Shown in pieces: positions 50,416 to 59,763 of a DNA stretch of 64,000 nt. Each line of letters begins with the position of its first letter. The stretch's first letter is position 1. Source of the stretch: Algoriphagus lutimaris (GTDB lineage: Bacteria; Bacteroidota; Bacteroidia; Cytophagales; Cyclobacteriaceae); assembly GCF_017051705.1 (NCBI RefSeq), contig NZ_JAFIDJ010000002.1:888384-952383 (forward strand), read 5' to 3'. The position numbers and the translations under genes were made by a program. The notes under the pieces were generated by a model that searched no databases, was not told the origin of the DNA, and saw only the letters and a program-made list of their open reading frames with translations.

Positions 50416-53229
50416 ATGAGTCATTTGGTAAATAAAATTTATAAAGGCCAGATTTTCATGGTCTTTCTTTTATTCATGGGATTGATTTCCTGTAAAGAAA
50501 CGGAGCCAGCGGATGATCCTACCATCAAACCAGAGGAAAATCGCTTTACAAAAGTGGTTTTGACGGAGGGGATGGACGAACCTATGGAAATGACTTTTCT
50601 TCCAGGAAAAAGAGTGTTGATTGTAGAAAGAAAAGGGGGGGTCAAAATACTAGATGAGAATACTGGTGAAATGACCTTGGTAGCTACCATTCCCGTAAAT
50701 ACAAAATACACTAATAAAGAGGGAGCTGTACGAGAAGCAGAAGAAGGTTTAATGGGCGTAATAGCACATCCGGATTTTGAAAAAAACCATTGGATATATC
50801 TTTATTATGCAGATCCTGTGGATACACAGCATGTCTTGGCCCGCTATGAATTGGATGGTAATACCCTGAAAGAAGAGACCAAAAAAGTTCTTTTGGTTGT
50901 TCCAACGCAACGGGAAGAATGTTGCCATACCGGTGGAGGGATGGTCTTTGACCAAGAAGGAAACTTATATCTTACTGTGGGAAATAATACAGTAAATCCA
51001 AGAACAGGTTCTTCCAATCTGGATGAAAGACCAGGCCATGAAAATTCGGACGATCAAAGAGCTCCAGGAAATACCAATGACTTAAGAGGAAAAATTTTAA
51101 GAATCCACCCAGAAGATGATGGTACTTATACTATTCCTGAAGGAAATTTATTTCCTTCAGGCACAGAGAAAACAAGACCAGAAATATATACAATGGGACA
51201 TAGGAACCCTTGGAGACCTACTTTGGATAGTGAAACCGGTTACCTGTATTGGGGTGAAGTAGGCCCGGATGCTTCTGTTGATTCCATTTGGGGTCCTAAA
51301 GGGTATGATGAATTTAACCAAGCCAAAGGTCCTGGATTTTTTGGATGGCCTTACTTTATTGCTAATAATAGACCTTACAATAGACATGATCTGGCCACAG
51401 ATACCTATGGAGAGCCTTTTGATGTCAACAATCCTGTAAATGAATCTGTAAATAATACGGGCTTAAGAGAGCTACCTACTCCAGTGATTCCTGCATTTAT
51501 ATATTATCCTTATGGTGTTTCTGAGGAGTTTCCAATGCTCGGTAGTTCTGGAAGAAGTGCGACTGGAGGACCAGTTTTAAGAAAGAAGGACTTTTCAAAA
51601 GATGCTCCGTTTGTTTTCCCGGCTTATTATGAAGGAAAATGGTTAATTGTAGACTTCATGAGAGGTTGGATCATGGCAGTTACCATGGATGAAAATGGTG
51701 ATTATCAATCCATGGAGCGTTTTCTTCCTAACGATAATTTCAGCTCTGCCATAGATATGGATTTTGGTCCAGATGGAGCATTATATGTTTTGGAGTATGG
51801 TAGTGCCTGGTTTAGGGGAAATTCCAATTCTAAATTGGTTAAAATCGAATACAATGCGGGAAATAGAAAGCCTAACGTAAGTGCTTCTGCAGATGTGTTG
51901 GCCGGAGCTGTTCCATTTACCTCCAACTTTTCCTCAGAAGGAACCAGTGATTACGACGATTATGATCAAGGTAAGCTTGACTATTCTTGGTCTATATCTT
52001 CAAATAACGGCACTGAAGAAACGCTTCAAGGAGAAAATGCTACTTATACCTTTGATACTCCAGGGGTGTATGAAGTTCAACTTACGGTGACAGATACCAA
52101 AGGAGAATCAAATGTTGCAAACCTTGAGTTGATTGCCGGAAATGATCGCCCTGAGGTGAGTATTGATTTCAAAGGAAAAAACAGAACTTTTTATTTTGGA
52201 GAAAGCTCTTTGGAATATCAAGTGAGCGTTTCGGATAAAGAAGATGGGTCTACTTTGGATGGTTCGATCAAACCTGAGGAAATGGCTATCACATTTGATT
52301 ACGTTCCAGCTGGATTTGATCCAATTGAAATGGCATCTAATCAAAGTGGAGCAGAGTCCATGGCAGTATTGAATATTGGTAGAAATTTGATTGAAGCCAG
52401 TGATTGTAAATCTTGTCATCAGTATGACTCTACTTCTATTGGGCCAAGTTATTCTGCGGTTGCCCAAAAATATTCCAATACTCCTGCTAATGTTGATATG
52501 TTAGTAAGTAAGATTATTAATGGCGGAAGCGGTGTATGGGGAGATCATGCTATGAGTGCTCACCCACAGCTTTCTGAAGCTGATGCCAAGAGAATGGTGG
52601 AATATATTTTCAGTTTGAATGAAGTGAATCCAACTGTTACATCTCTTCCTTTGGAAGGACAACTGAATCCACAATTTCCAACCGGTGAAGATGGCCAAGG
52701 TGGATTTTTATTGAGAGCTTTTTATACCGACAAAGGAGCTGGCAATATTACTTCCTTGACTGGCGAGGATTATGTGGCTTTAAGAAATCCTTTCTTGGAC
52801 CCACAACTTTCGGAGATGCGAAAAGGTGTTCAATTATTGACAACGCCTAGTATCAATTTCTTTATGGTAGGTGACCAATCCTATATAGGATTCAAGGACA
52901 TTGATTTGACAGAAGTACAGGAAATTGTTCTTTACCTTGGAATTAGCAACAGAAACGGAGCCAAAGGAGCATCAGTGGAGGTAAGAGTTGACTCTCCTAC
53001 TGGAACGCTTATTGGTCAAACAGAAAAAGTTACTGAAGCGCCGAACGGAGGCTTTAGACCTCCAGCTGGAGTATCACGCTTGGAGTGGAGAAGACAGAAT
53101 TCTGCCAAACCATCAGCGAAAATATCCGAGGTAAGCGGCAAACACGATATTTATTTTATATTTAAAAATGCAGATGCGAAATCAGAGGAAATCTTAGCTG
53201 CGATTAATGAAATAGAATTCAAAAAATAG
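50416..53229 (+). CDS. Multidomain PQQ-type dehydrogenase with PKD, cytochrome c and CBM-like end
   Basis: 937 residues. Lipoprotein signal ends LISC (Cys26 or so). A glucose/sorbosone dehydrogenase propeller spans about 40-475 (EEGLMGVIAHPDFEKNHWIY, CCHTGGGMVFDQEGNLYLTV, NDLRGKILRIHPEDDGTY, MGHRNPWRPTLDSETGYLYW). A PKD domain follows (about 485-575, ending GVYEVQLTVTDTKG). The cytochrome c domain has CKSCH at 664-668 and its Met ligand in GDHAMSAHPQLSEADAKRM. A jelly-roll, carbohydrate-binding-like end (about 765-937) closes the protein. This domain order is typical of large carbohydrate-oxidising lipoproteins of Bacteroidota. The enzyme should oxidise a bound sugar and pass electrons to its heme. 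Confidence 0.88.
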   Translation: MSHLVNKIYKGQIFMVFLLFMGLISCKETEPADDPTIKPEENRFTKVVLTEGMDEPMEMTFLPGKRVLIVERKGGVKILDENTGEMTLVATIPVNTKYTNKEGAVREAEEGLMGVIAHPDFEKNHWIYLYYADPVDTQHVLARYELDGNTLKEETKKVLLVVPTQREECCHTGGGMVFDQEGNLYLTVGNNTVNPRTGSSNLDERPGHENSDDQRAPGNTNDLRGKILRIHPEDDGTYTIPEGNLFPSGTEKTRPEIYTMGHRNPWRPTLDSETGYLYWGEVGPDASVDSIWGPKGYDEFNQAKGPGFFGWPYFIANNRPYNRHDLATDTYGEPFDVNNPVNESVNNTGLRELPTPVIPAFIYYPYGVSEEFPMLGSSGRSATGGPVLRKKDFSKDAPFVFPAYYEGKWLIVDFMRGWIMAVTMDENGDYQSMERFLPNDNFSSAIDMDFGPDGALYVLEYGSAWFRGNSNSKLVKIEYNAGNRKPNVSASADVLAGAVPFTSNFSSEGTSDYDDYDQGKLDYSWSISSNNGTEETLQGENATYTFDTPGVYEVQLTVTDTKGESNVANLELIAGNDRPEVSIDFKGKNRTFYFGESSLEYQVSVSDKEDGSTLDGSIKPEEMAITFDYVPAGFDPIEMASNQSGAESMAVLNIGRNLIEASDCKSCHQYDSTSIGPSYSAVAQKYSNTPANVDMLVSKIINGGSGVWGDHAMSAHPQLSEADAKRMVEYIFSLNEVNPTVTSLPLEGQLNPQFPTGEDGQGGFLLRAFYTDKGAGNITSLTGEDYVALRNPFLDPQLSEMRKGVQLLTTPSINFFMVGDQSYIGFKDIDLTEVQEIVLYLGISNRNGAKGASVEVRVDSPTGTLIGQTEKVTEAPNGGFRPPAGVSRLEWRRQNSAKPSAKISEVSGKHDIYFIFKNADAKSEEILAAINEIEFKK

Positions 53230-53316
53230 CTTCCAACTGATTGAATCATCTCCTTTTTTCAGGGCAAGTTTTTTGAGACTGAAAGCTCAAGGAAAAAATA
53301 AAAACCCAAAATAGCC

Positions 53317-53348
53317 AAGCCCCAAACCGAAAGGTTTGGGGCTTTTTG
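53317..53348. terminator. Bidirectional terminator between GSDH and AsmA genes
   Basis: A perfect 12-bp stem (53317-53328 with 53333-53344) with a GAAA tetraloop and T-run. A-run and T-run on opposite sides serve the plus-strand dehydrogenase gene and the minus-strand asmA-like gene. Confidence 0.92.
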
Positions 53349-53360
53349 CTTCAATATGGC

Positions 53361-56300
53361 TTAGTTTTCTTTGATTATGGTGGTATCTGGTTTGGTTTCT
53401 TTGGGAGCAGATAAAAATCCTTTCAGTAGTTTTTTAGCTTCATTTACTGCTTTGTCTTTGGTGACATTTGCCTGCTTTTCTAATTCTTTTTTGACACTAT
53501 CTTGAACTACTTCCGCCTTGAGCTTCATTTCTTTTTTGATACTATCCTGAGCAGCATTGAATTGCTCTGTAGCTTTCGTTTGCAATGTTTGAGTTTCCCC
53601 GCTTACTCTAGCTTTTAATGCATTTGTCAATAAACTTTCCATACTATTCCCTCCTGCCAAAGCTATTTTTGGAGAATTGTATGTGCCTGAAAGATTCAAA
53701 GCAATAGGGATTTTGGTGTTTTCATCTACTGTAGATCCCGAAAGGGTTGCCAAAATTGAATTGGCTTGAGTCCCAAATTTTCCAGCAGGAACTTGCATAT
53801 TGATCAGGTAATTGATGGACCCGTCAAACCCGGCAGATCCTTGTACATTGGCTTCATAATCCCAAAGTTTTACATCAAATGGCTTCACATCCATTACCCC
53901 ATTATCAATGGAAATGGGGATGGAAATATTACGCAATTGTAGCGTATTGACATCCTTTAGTTTGGTCAAGCTGGTGATGCCCTCCAAAATTTTACTGTCT
54001 TTAAGGGCTGTTTCGGCTATTTTTAACAAGCCAGAGCCATCCAAACTTGATAAAAGAGGCATCATATCTTGGCCTAAGTTTCCTGAGAAACTAAGATTTG
54101 AATTGAATTTTCCTGTCAGGTTTTGTGCAATAGGAGCAAAAGCTTTGACTGTATTAAATGATTTAAAAGCCTCTGCTATACTTAACTCCACGATATTCAA
54201 ATCAAAATCAAATTTTGGTACCGTAATATCTCTAGGATCATAGGTACCGCTTAATGCAATGCTTCCGCCTAAAGTTTTCATGGAGGCATCACTAAACTTC
54301 AACACTCCATCCTTCAAGGTCATGCTTCCCTTCATATCTCTAAGATTCATGTTGTCATAAATGACTTCATTCGCTGATACACTCATGGTGAAATCAATAT
54401 TTGTCGGAAGCTCTATGACAGTCAATTCTGTGCTTGAAGTGTCTGGGCTATTATCTTCTGTCATCCATTCGTTCACATTGAACCGAGTGCTGTTGATCGC
54501 CAATTGACCTTTTAAGGTGCCATTCTCACTGAGAAGATATTCCATGTAGTTGGACAATGATCCCGTCGCTTGGACAGGACTTTCTCCTAATTTAGAGTCA
54601 AATTCAGTGAGCTTAATACTAGTAGGACTAAACTCAGTGATTGCTTTGGATATTTCAACACCTTGAGGTATCTCTGAAGAGCTGTACTTAAAGTCCGATA
54701 CTTCCATTGTTCCTTTGGTGTCCAATTGCTGATATTTTCCTGCTTCCAAGGCAGCATAGGATCCTTGAGTTAGTATATCAGCTTGAATTCGACCTTCCAA
54801 ATTCATGTCATCCACAGGAAAAATTGCCATGATTTTTTTCAGGTCCACTTCCCCTTTGATTTCTCCATCCCAATTCAATTTTTCAAAATCAGTGATTTTC
54901 ATTTTTCCATGGATTTCCTCTTCTTCCAATTCAAAACCAAATTGGCTTAGGTTGACCAAGAAATCGTTCATTTTGCCACTGTTGTTCTGAATCAAGGCAT
55001 TCACACGGATGTTTTCAATTGGGGCAGGATATTCGGTACTTTTTGCATAGCCATTTGCCAACACTAGTTTGGCATCAATTGCTGGAATCACTCCGGCAAT
55101 AGAATCATATTTCCCTTTTGCCGTTGCATTGATAGCTAGATTTCCTTTCAGCGCCAATCCATCAATTGGAAAAATGGAAGTCATTTCCTCTAGATTTAAT
55201 TTCCCATTGATCGCGGCATCCATGGTATAAGAAATTAAGTCTTGCAAAAAGAATTTTCCAGAAAGTGGATTGCTACCAAACTCTAAATTGAAAGTAGGAA
55301 TAGAAACAGATGTATTGTCTAAGTGATCAGTTTCGTTAAAGACGTGTAAGTCTAGATTTACATTTTTGACGGGTCTTGGTAGATCGGGGTATTGAAACAT
55401 CCCGTCAGCGATTTTCAAGCTGATGTCAAAAGAGGGGAATTTAGTCTCATTATAAATTCCTTTGACAAAACCCGAGAAGTCCATGGTCCCAGATGTTTCC
55501 AGGCTGGAAAAGCTATCTGAATAGATTCCCGGAACCAAGGAAAGGACACTTTTAAATTCATTGTTTCTTCCAGAGAAAGCTAGATCCAATTCAATATCAT
55601 CTGTAGGCATGGCCAGAAACCCTGAGAGCCCAAATACAAAATCATTCAGTTGAAACTCACCTTCTCCAAGGGTAAATTTCATTTTATCCATATCAATGTT
55701 GACCAACGTCTCTCCTGAAAAAGTCTTATTGGAAAGGTAGCTAGTACCTTCATAATTTATTTCCGCAATTAAGGCCTCAAGTTCTATTGGTAATTCATAT
55801 ACGTCAGAAGTAAATTCTCCATTTCCCGTAGCATTAATATCTCCTAAAGCCATAAAGTAACGAAGGGAACGATCGTCATAAACCAGGTTAAGATGATTGA
55901 TTTCAATTTGGTCTACACCTATTCTTAGGTTGCTTTCTTCCGTTGTGGTAGATTCTTCAGATGGATAAGTGATATCATAGTTGGCAGTTCCATCCTCCAA
56001 TACTTTCACATAAAGGCTTCCTCCATTCAAATGTACTCCTGTCAAGGTAGGATAGTCATTAAACAATACCGACTTCAAATTAAAATCTATTTGAAGTTCA
56101 TCTAACCTTGCCAGCGTGTCATTTTCAAAAGGTGCATTTCCTACGATTCCAAAATCTTTGACATTAGCCGAGATGTCAGGAAAATTTCTAAAAATGCTGA
56201 GACTGATGTTATCCAAATCATACAGCACCTTTGCATTCACAGATTGGGCAATTTCTTGGTCAATTCGGGCAGCTATTTTATCCTTGAATATGAAGGGAAT

Positions 56301-56363
56301 AGCGATGGCTGAAGCGATCAGAAATAAAAATATAGCAGATAGTATTAATAGAGTCTTTTTCAT
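53361..56363 (-). CDS. AsmA family protein
   Basis: 1,000 residues, AsmA/TamB superfamily. One N-terminal membrane helix (about 4-24), then a very long beta-rich periplasmic region with many repeats of short beta-groove-like segments (IEINHLNLVYDDRSLRYF, GEFQLNDFVFGLSGFLAM, GALTLKDG-like). The AsmA_2 C-terminal block is visible in FNSNLSFSGNLGQDMMPLLS and GLLKIAETALKDSKILEGIT. The end (about 920-1000) is a Lys/Glu-rich coiled coil. Such proteins are thought to form bridges that move lipids to the outer membrane; that function is inferred from the family. Monocistronic by position. Confidence 0.88.
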   Translation of the reverse strand: MKKTLLILSAIFLFLIASAIAIPFIFKDKIAARIDQEIAQSVNAKVLYDLDNISLSIFRNFPDISANVKDFGIVGNAPFENDTLARLDELQIDFNLKSVLFNDYPTLTGVHLNGGSLYVKVLEDGTANYDITYPSEESTTTEESNLRIGVDQIEINHLNLVYDDRSLRYFMALGDINATGNGEFTSDVYELPIELEALIAEINYEGTSYLSNKTFSGETLVNIDMDKMKFTLGEGEFQLNDFVFGLSGFLAMPTDDIELDLAFSGRNNEFKSVLSLVPGIYSDSFSSLETSGTMDFSGFVKGIYNETKFPSFDISLKIADGMFQYPDLPRPVKNVNLDLHVFNETDHLDNTSVSIPTFNLEFGSNPLSGKFFLQDLISYTMDAAINGKLNLEEMTSIFPIDGLALKGNLAINATAKGKYDSIAGVIPAIDAKLVLANGYAKSTEYPAPIENIRVNALIQNNSGKMNDFLVNLSQFGFELEEEEIHGKMKITDFEKLNWDGEIKGEVDLKKIMAIFPVDDMNLEGRIQADILTQGSYAALEAGKYQQLDTKGTMEVSDFKYSSSEIPQGVEISKAITEFSPTSIKLTEFDSKLGESPVQATGSLSNYMEYLLSENGTLKGQLAINSTRFNVNEWMTEDNSPDTSSTELTVIELPTNIDFTMSVSANEVIYDNMNLRDMKGSMTLKDGVLKFSDASMKTLGGSIALSGTYDPRDITVPKFDFDLNIVELSIAEAFKSFNTVKAFAPIAQNLTGKFNSNLSFSGNLGQDMMPLLSSLDGSGLLKIAETALKDSKILEGITSLTKLKDVNTLQLRNISIPISIDNGVMDVKPFDVKLWDYEANVQGSAGFDGSINYLINMQVPAGKFGTQANSILATLSGSTVDENTKIPIALNLSGTYNSPKIALAGGNSMESLLTNALKARVSGETQTLQTKATEQFNAAQDSIKKEMKLKAEVVQDSVKKELEKQANVTKDKAVNEAKKLLKGFLSAPKETKPDTTIIKEN

Positions 56364-56503
56364 AATCGTTGAAATTGGGCAATTGAGTTGTATAGGACCT
56401 TTTATACAGAATGGAATTGCAATGCTAATTACGGAGAACTGTTCCGTAAAGGCTTAATTTAAAGCAAGATTTAAGCCGTTCAATAGTAAATTTTTTGACT
56501 TGG

Positions 56504-56541
56504 AAATAAGAAAGGCCATGATTTAGAAAAAAACCATGACC
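56504..56541 (-). terminator. Probable terminator of dgt
   Basis: On the minus strand GGTCATG (56541-56535) pairs with CATGGCC (56520-56514), one G-U pair and a 14-base loop, followed by TTTCTTATTT. It lies 26 bases past the dgt stop. Confidence 0.45.
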
Positions 56542-56566
56542 TGTAATATGAAAAGCAGTATTTTAG

Positions 56567-57913
56567 TTAAGACCCCGGAAAGGAAATTCCTTTTACTCTT
56601 CTATATAGATTGACTGCATATTTATCTGTCATTCCAGAAATGAAATCAACCAAAGACCTCAGTAATGGATAAGGATTTACTTCAGCTCCCCAGCCCTTTA
56701 ATGGAAAGTCTTCTGGAAGCAGTCGTAAAATACTTTTATCTTGACCTGAGAATCTTTCAGGAAGATAAAATTGGTGATATAATGCCTGAGAAAATACAGA
56801 AAGTAACCCTTCCAGTACCTGGAAGCCTGCTGCTTCCTTTTCTAATACGACCTTGGAGCGATAAATTTTATCTATAGAGACCATGGTGATTTGTTGGAGT
56901 GCTTTAGCAGATGGTATAATGTCTGTCAATGCTTTGTCAAAGTTTCCCTTGCACATGCTCTCCTCATACTGTGCAAAAACTTCTACAGTTTCACGGATTA
57001 ACTCTCCGATTGCCAATGCCCTTAATGCACCTAGGTTTTGGGAATTGGTCCGATTTTTCAGTTTTTTCGGATCAAATTTATCTTTCAAAATGGGAGCTAA
57101 AAGCTTGACAGTTTCTTCAAAACTTACCAGGCCCAAAGTGCATCCATCTTCCAAATCAATAATACTGTAGCATATGTCATCTGCGGCTTCTACCAAAAAT
57201 GCTAGGGGGTGTCGTAACCAACATTCAGGGCTGGATTTCTCCATTCCCAAAAAGGTTCCCATTTGCTCAAAATCAACTAATTGATTAATAAAAAAGCCAT
57301 ATTTTTTCTGACTTCTTCTTGCGATGTCCCTATGTGGAATAAAGCTAGGTCGAGGATATTTGGTAAATGCTGCAAGCGTAGCATAAGTGAGTTTCAAACC
57401 ATTTGATTTTGAAACTAACATTCTGAATCCCTGTGCATTACCTTCAAAGTTGCAAAGGTCTTCCCATTGCTCACCCCGTACATGAGATTCCCAACATTTC
57501 CCAGTATCGTGAAATTTAAAAAAATCGGAAATAGCTTCTTCTCCTGCATGTCCAAAAGGAGGATTTCCAATATCGTGAGTTAGTGCAGCAGCAGCCACAA
57601 TAGCCCCTACTTCATAGGCTGAAATCCCCGTTTTTTGCAGATTAGGGTATTTTTCCAATAGAAATTCTCCAGCAGATTTACCTAATGACCTTCCTACGCT
57701 TGATACTTCAAGACTATGCGTTAACCGGGTGTGGACAAAGGCCTGTTCGGGTAATGGAAAGACCTGTGTTTTGTCCTGTAGATTTCGAAAAGGAGCTGAA
57801 AATATGATCCTATCATAATCTACTTCAAACTCACTTCTTGTAATTTGAGTTGGAATAAAACCGGGCTCATCTCCAAATCTGCCCCTGGCCAATAATTTTT
57901 CCCATTTCATCAT
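56567..57913 (-). CDS. dgt: Deoxyguanosinetriphosphate triphosphohydrolase
   Basis: About 448 residues. In-frame ATGs at 57928, 57913 and 57910 precede the conserved MKWEKLLARGRFG block, so one of the last two is the likely start. HD-domain metal motifs: FVHTRLTHSLEVSSVGRS, AALTHDIGNPPFGHAGEEAI and EAADDICYSIIDLEDG. EVDYDRIIFSAPFRNLQDKT is the family signature. It hydrolyses dGTP (or other dNTPs) to the nucleoside and triphosphate, controlling dNTP pools. Divergent from the first DUF4382 gene. Confidence 0.94.
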   Translation of the reverse strand: MMKWEKLLARGRFGDEPGFIPTQITRSEFEVDYDRIIFSAPFRNLQDKTQVFPLPEQAFVHTRLTHSLEVSSVGRSLGKSAGEFLLEKYPNLQKTGISAYEVGAIVAAAALTHDIGNPPFGHAGEEAISDFFKFHDTGKCWESHVRGEQWEDLCNFEGNAQGFRMLVSKSNGLKLTYATLAAFTKYPRPSFIPHRDIARRSQKKYGFFINQLVDFEQMGTFLGMEKSSPECWLRHPLAFLVEAADDICYSIIDLEDGCTLGLVSFEETVKLLAPILKDKFDPKKLKNRTNSQNLGALRALAIGELIRETVEVFAQYEESMCKGNFDKALTDIIPSAKALQQITMVSIDKIYRSKVVLEKEAAGFQVLEGLLSVFSQALYHQFYLPERFSGQDKSILRLLPEDFPLKGWGAEVNPYPLLRSLVDFISGMTDKYAVNLYRRVKGISFPGS

Positions 57914-57973
57914 CCCCAAAAATAACAAGCTACTTTTACAATCCGTTTAAAAAAATTAAATTGTAAATTGGCA

Positions 57974-57993
57974 CGGACATTGAAACTTGTCCG
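57974..57993. repeat. Short inverted repeat before the DUF4382 gene
   Basis: CGGACA (57974-57979) and TGTCCG (57988-57993) with an 8-base spacer lie 26 bases before the first DUF4382 gene and in front of the divergent dgt. Possible operator or 5'-UTR hairpin. Confidence 0.4.
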
Positions 57994-58018
57994 GTCAAAC
58001 TAACCCAACAATTTACGT

Positions 58019-58864
58019 ATGAAGAATATATTTAATTATTTGATGTTGCTCGGAGTAATGCTTTTTGCTGTTGCATGCTCCAATGATGATGAAACTCCAA
58101 ACGGAGGAAACGCCAGAGTAAATTTTTACTTGGTAGATGCTCCTGGAGATTTTGAGGAAGTTTGGATTGAAGTGCTTGCAATTAGAGTTAAAGCAGAAGA
58201 TGATTCCATGGATGATGATGTTCAAGGCAATGATGATGATGACGAGAATGAATCTGATTGGATTGAAATTCCTTACGATGAAGCTAGCCCTTACGTGAAT
58301 TTGATGGATCTAACAGGTGAAAATTCCTTGTTTATTGGATCAGAAGATTTTCCTGAAGGCGAAATTGATCAATTGCGATTGGTGCTTGGAGATGATAACT
58401 ACGTGATCAGAGACGGTGAACGTTCTGATTTGACAACACCAAGTGCTCAGCAAAGTGGACTGAAAATCAAGGTTGATGAAGATATTGAAGGAGGTATGAG
58501 TTATAACTTGGTTATTGATTTTGATGTTGCAAAATCAATTGTTGAGGCAGGAAACTCCGGGAATATTATCTTGAAGCCTGTTTTAAGAGCCTATTTGGAA
58601 GAAGCAGCTTCAGGAGTAATGGGCCAAGTATTCCCAGCAGAAGCTCAACCAGTGGCAGTGAATGCCCTAAAAGGTGATGATGAGTATAATACATTTGTCG
58701 ATGATAATGGTAATTTCAAAATTTTAGGAATGGATGATGGAGTCTATACCTTTACATTTACTCCAAATGATGGTTACCAAATATTGGTAGTAGAAAATGT
58801 TGTTGTAGAGGAAGGAGTTGTGCTTACCCTAGACCCTATTACACTTCTACCTATAGAAGAATAA
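58019..58864 (+). CDS. DUF4382 lipoprotein, copy 1
   Basis: 281 residues. Lipoprotein signal ends in VAC (Cys20). The DUF4382 domain (about 30-200) starts with ARVNFYLVDAPGDFEEVWIE and contains LRLVLGDDNYVIRDGE and MSYNLVIDFDVAKSIVEAG. A very acidic loop rich in Asp (about 62-80) lies inside it. The last 75 residues are a carboxypeptidase-regulatory-like fold (DNGNFKILGMDDGVYTFTF). Function unknown; probably anchored in the outer membrane or at the surface. A homologous gene follows, but a strong terminator separates them. Confidence 0.85.
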   Translation: MKNIFNYLMLLGVMLFAVACSNDDETPNGGNARVNFYLVDAPGDFEEVWIEVLAIRVKAEDDSMDDDVQGNDDDDENESDWIEIPYDEASPYVNLMDLTGENSLFIGSEDFPEGEIDQLRLVLGDDNYVIRDGERSDLTTPSAQQSGLKIKVDEDIEGGMSYNLVIDFDVAKSIVEAGNSGNIILKPVLRAYLEEAASGVMGQVFPAEAQPVAVNALKGDDEYNTFVDDNGNFKILGMDDGVYTFTFTPNDGYQILVVENVVVEEGVVLTLDPITLLPIEE

Positions 58865-58870
58865 AAATGA

Positions 58871-58896
58871 AAGCCGGTTTCGACCGGCTTTTTTTT
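58871..58896 (+). terminator. Terminator of DUF4382 copy 1
   Basis: AAGCCGGT (58871-58878), TTCG loop, ACCGGCTT (58883-58890), then T-run to 58896. Confidence 0.93.
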
Positions 58897-58958
58897 ATGA
58901 TTTTTTGATCTATCTCCCAAAGGCTAAATTTTGACTACTTTTAGGCTAAATTTGTAAA

Positions 58959-59762
58959 GTGAAAAGAAGCGTTTTTAATTTCTTAAGTATTCTTTTAATT
59001 CTGTGCTTTTGGGGTTGTAGCGAATTTGATTCTAACCCTAAAGGCTTGCTGAACCTTATTCTGATAGATGCACCTGCACAATGGGACTCTGTTTTTGTGG
59101 AGATCCAAGGGGTTGATGTAGAGTTGATCAGATCGGGTAGAGAAGATGGTGTGATTGAAACCTATTTTCTTCCTTATGCTCCAGGAGATAAAAAAATTGA
59201 AGTTAGCTCCTTGGTAGCGGGGGAAGCTCTTTTATTAGGTAGGGATGAATTACCAAATGGGAAGGTGTTGGGTTTGACTATGAGATTGGGAAATGAATAT
59301 TTCCTCTACCTAGATGAAAAAAGGTATTCTATGAGTTTGGCAGAATCTTCCTCCAATGAGGTACCTATAGAAATTGAAATGGATATTGAGCAAGGGTTTT
59401 CCTATGATATCGTATTGGATTTTGATCTTGAAAAATCTATAAAAGTCATAGGTGAAGGGCCTTTGTCTTTTGAGTTGAATCCTTCGGTAAAAGCGTATAA
59501 AGGCGCAGGCACAGGAGAAATTAGGGGGGTAGTCAGCCCCACTGCCTTGCAACCAGCTGTCTATGCAATTTTAGAAGGGGATTCAATAAGTACACATACC
59601 AACAGTTCTGGAACCTATAATTTTAGACTTCCTGAGGGGACTTATTCACTTTACTTTGATCCCAAAAATGAGTCTTATGCAGATACCCTAATTCACAATG
59701 TGGAAGTAGTGGCTAGAGAAACAAATTCCTTGGATTTGGTGACTTTAAAATTGAAGCCTTAG
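58959..59762 (+). CDS. DUF4382 lipoprotein, copy 2
   Basis: 267 residues from a GTG at 58959; no ATG lies near, and the frame gives a good lipoprotein signal ending WGC (Cys20). Same layout as copy 1: LLNLILIDAPAQWDSVFVEI, LGLTMRLGNEYFLYLDEKRY, FSYDIVLDFDLEKSIKVIG, and the C-terminal NSSGTYNFRLPEGTYSLYFD fold. It lacks the Asp-rich loop of copy 1 and is much less alike in the rest, so the duplication is old. ribD starts 1 base after its stop. Two copies of AGGCTAAATTT lie just upstream. Confidence 0.85.
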   Translation: MKRSVFNFLSILLILCFWGCSEFDSNPKGLLNLILIDAPAQWDSVFVEIQGVDVELIRSGREDGVIETYFLPYAPGDKKIEVSSLVAGEALLLGRDELPNGKVLGLTMRLGNEYFLYLDEKRYSMSLAESSSNEVPIEIEMDIEQGFSYDIVLDFDLEKSIKVIGEGPLSFELNPSVKAYKGAGTGEIRGVVSPTALQPAVYAILEGDSISTHTNSSGTYNFRLPEGTYSLYFDPKNESYADTLIHNVEVVARETNSLDLVTLKLKP

Positions 59763-59763
59763 T

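Noticed and set aside
52108-52467. 119-codon minus-strand open frame
   Set aside because: Antisense to the PKD/cytochrome region of the large dehydrogenase.
58897-59763. FMN riboswitch in front of ribD
   Set aside because: Only one base separates ribD from the upstream gene, and no RFN-type conserved blocks were seen.
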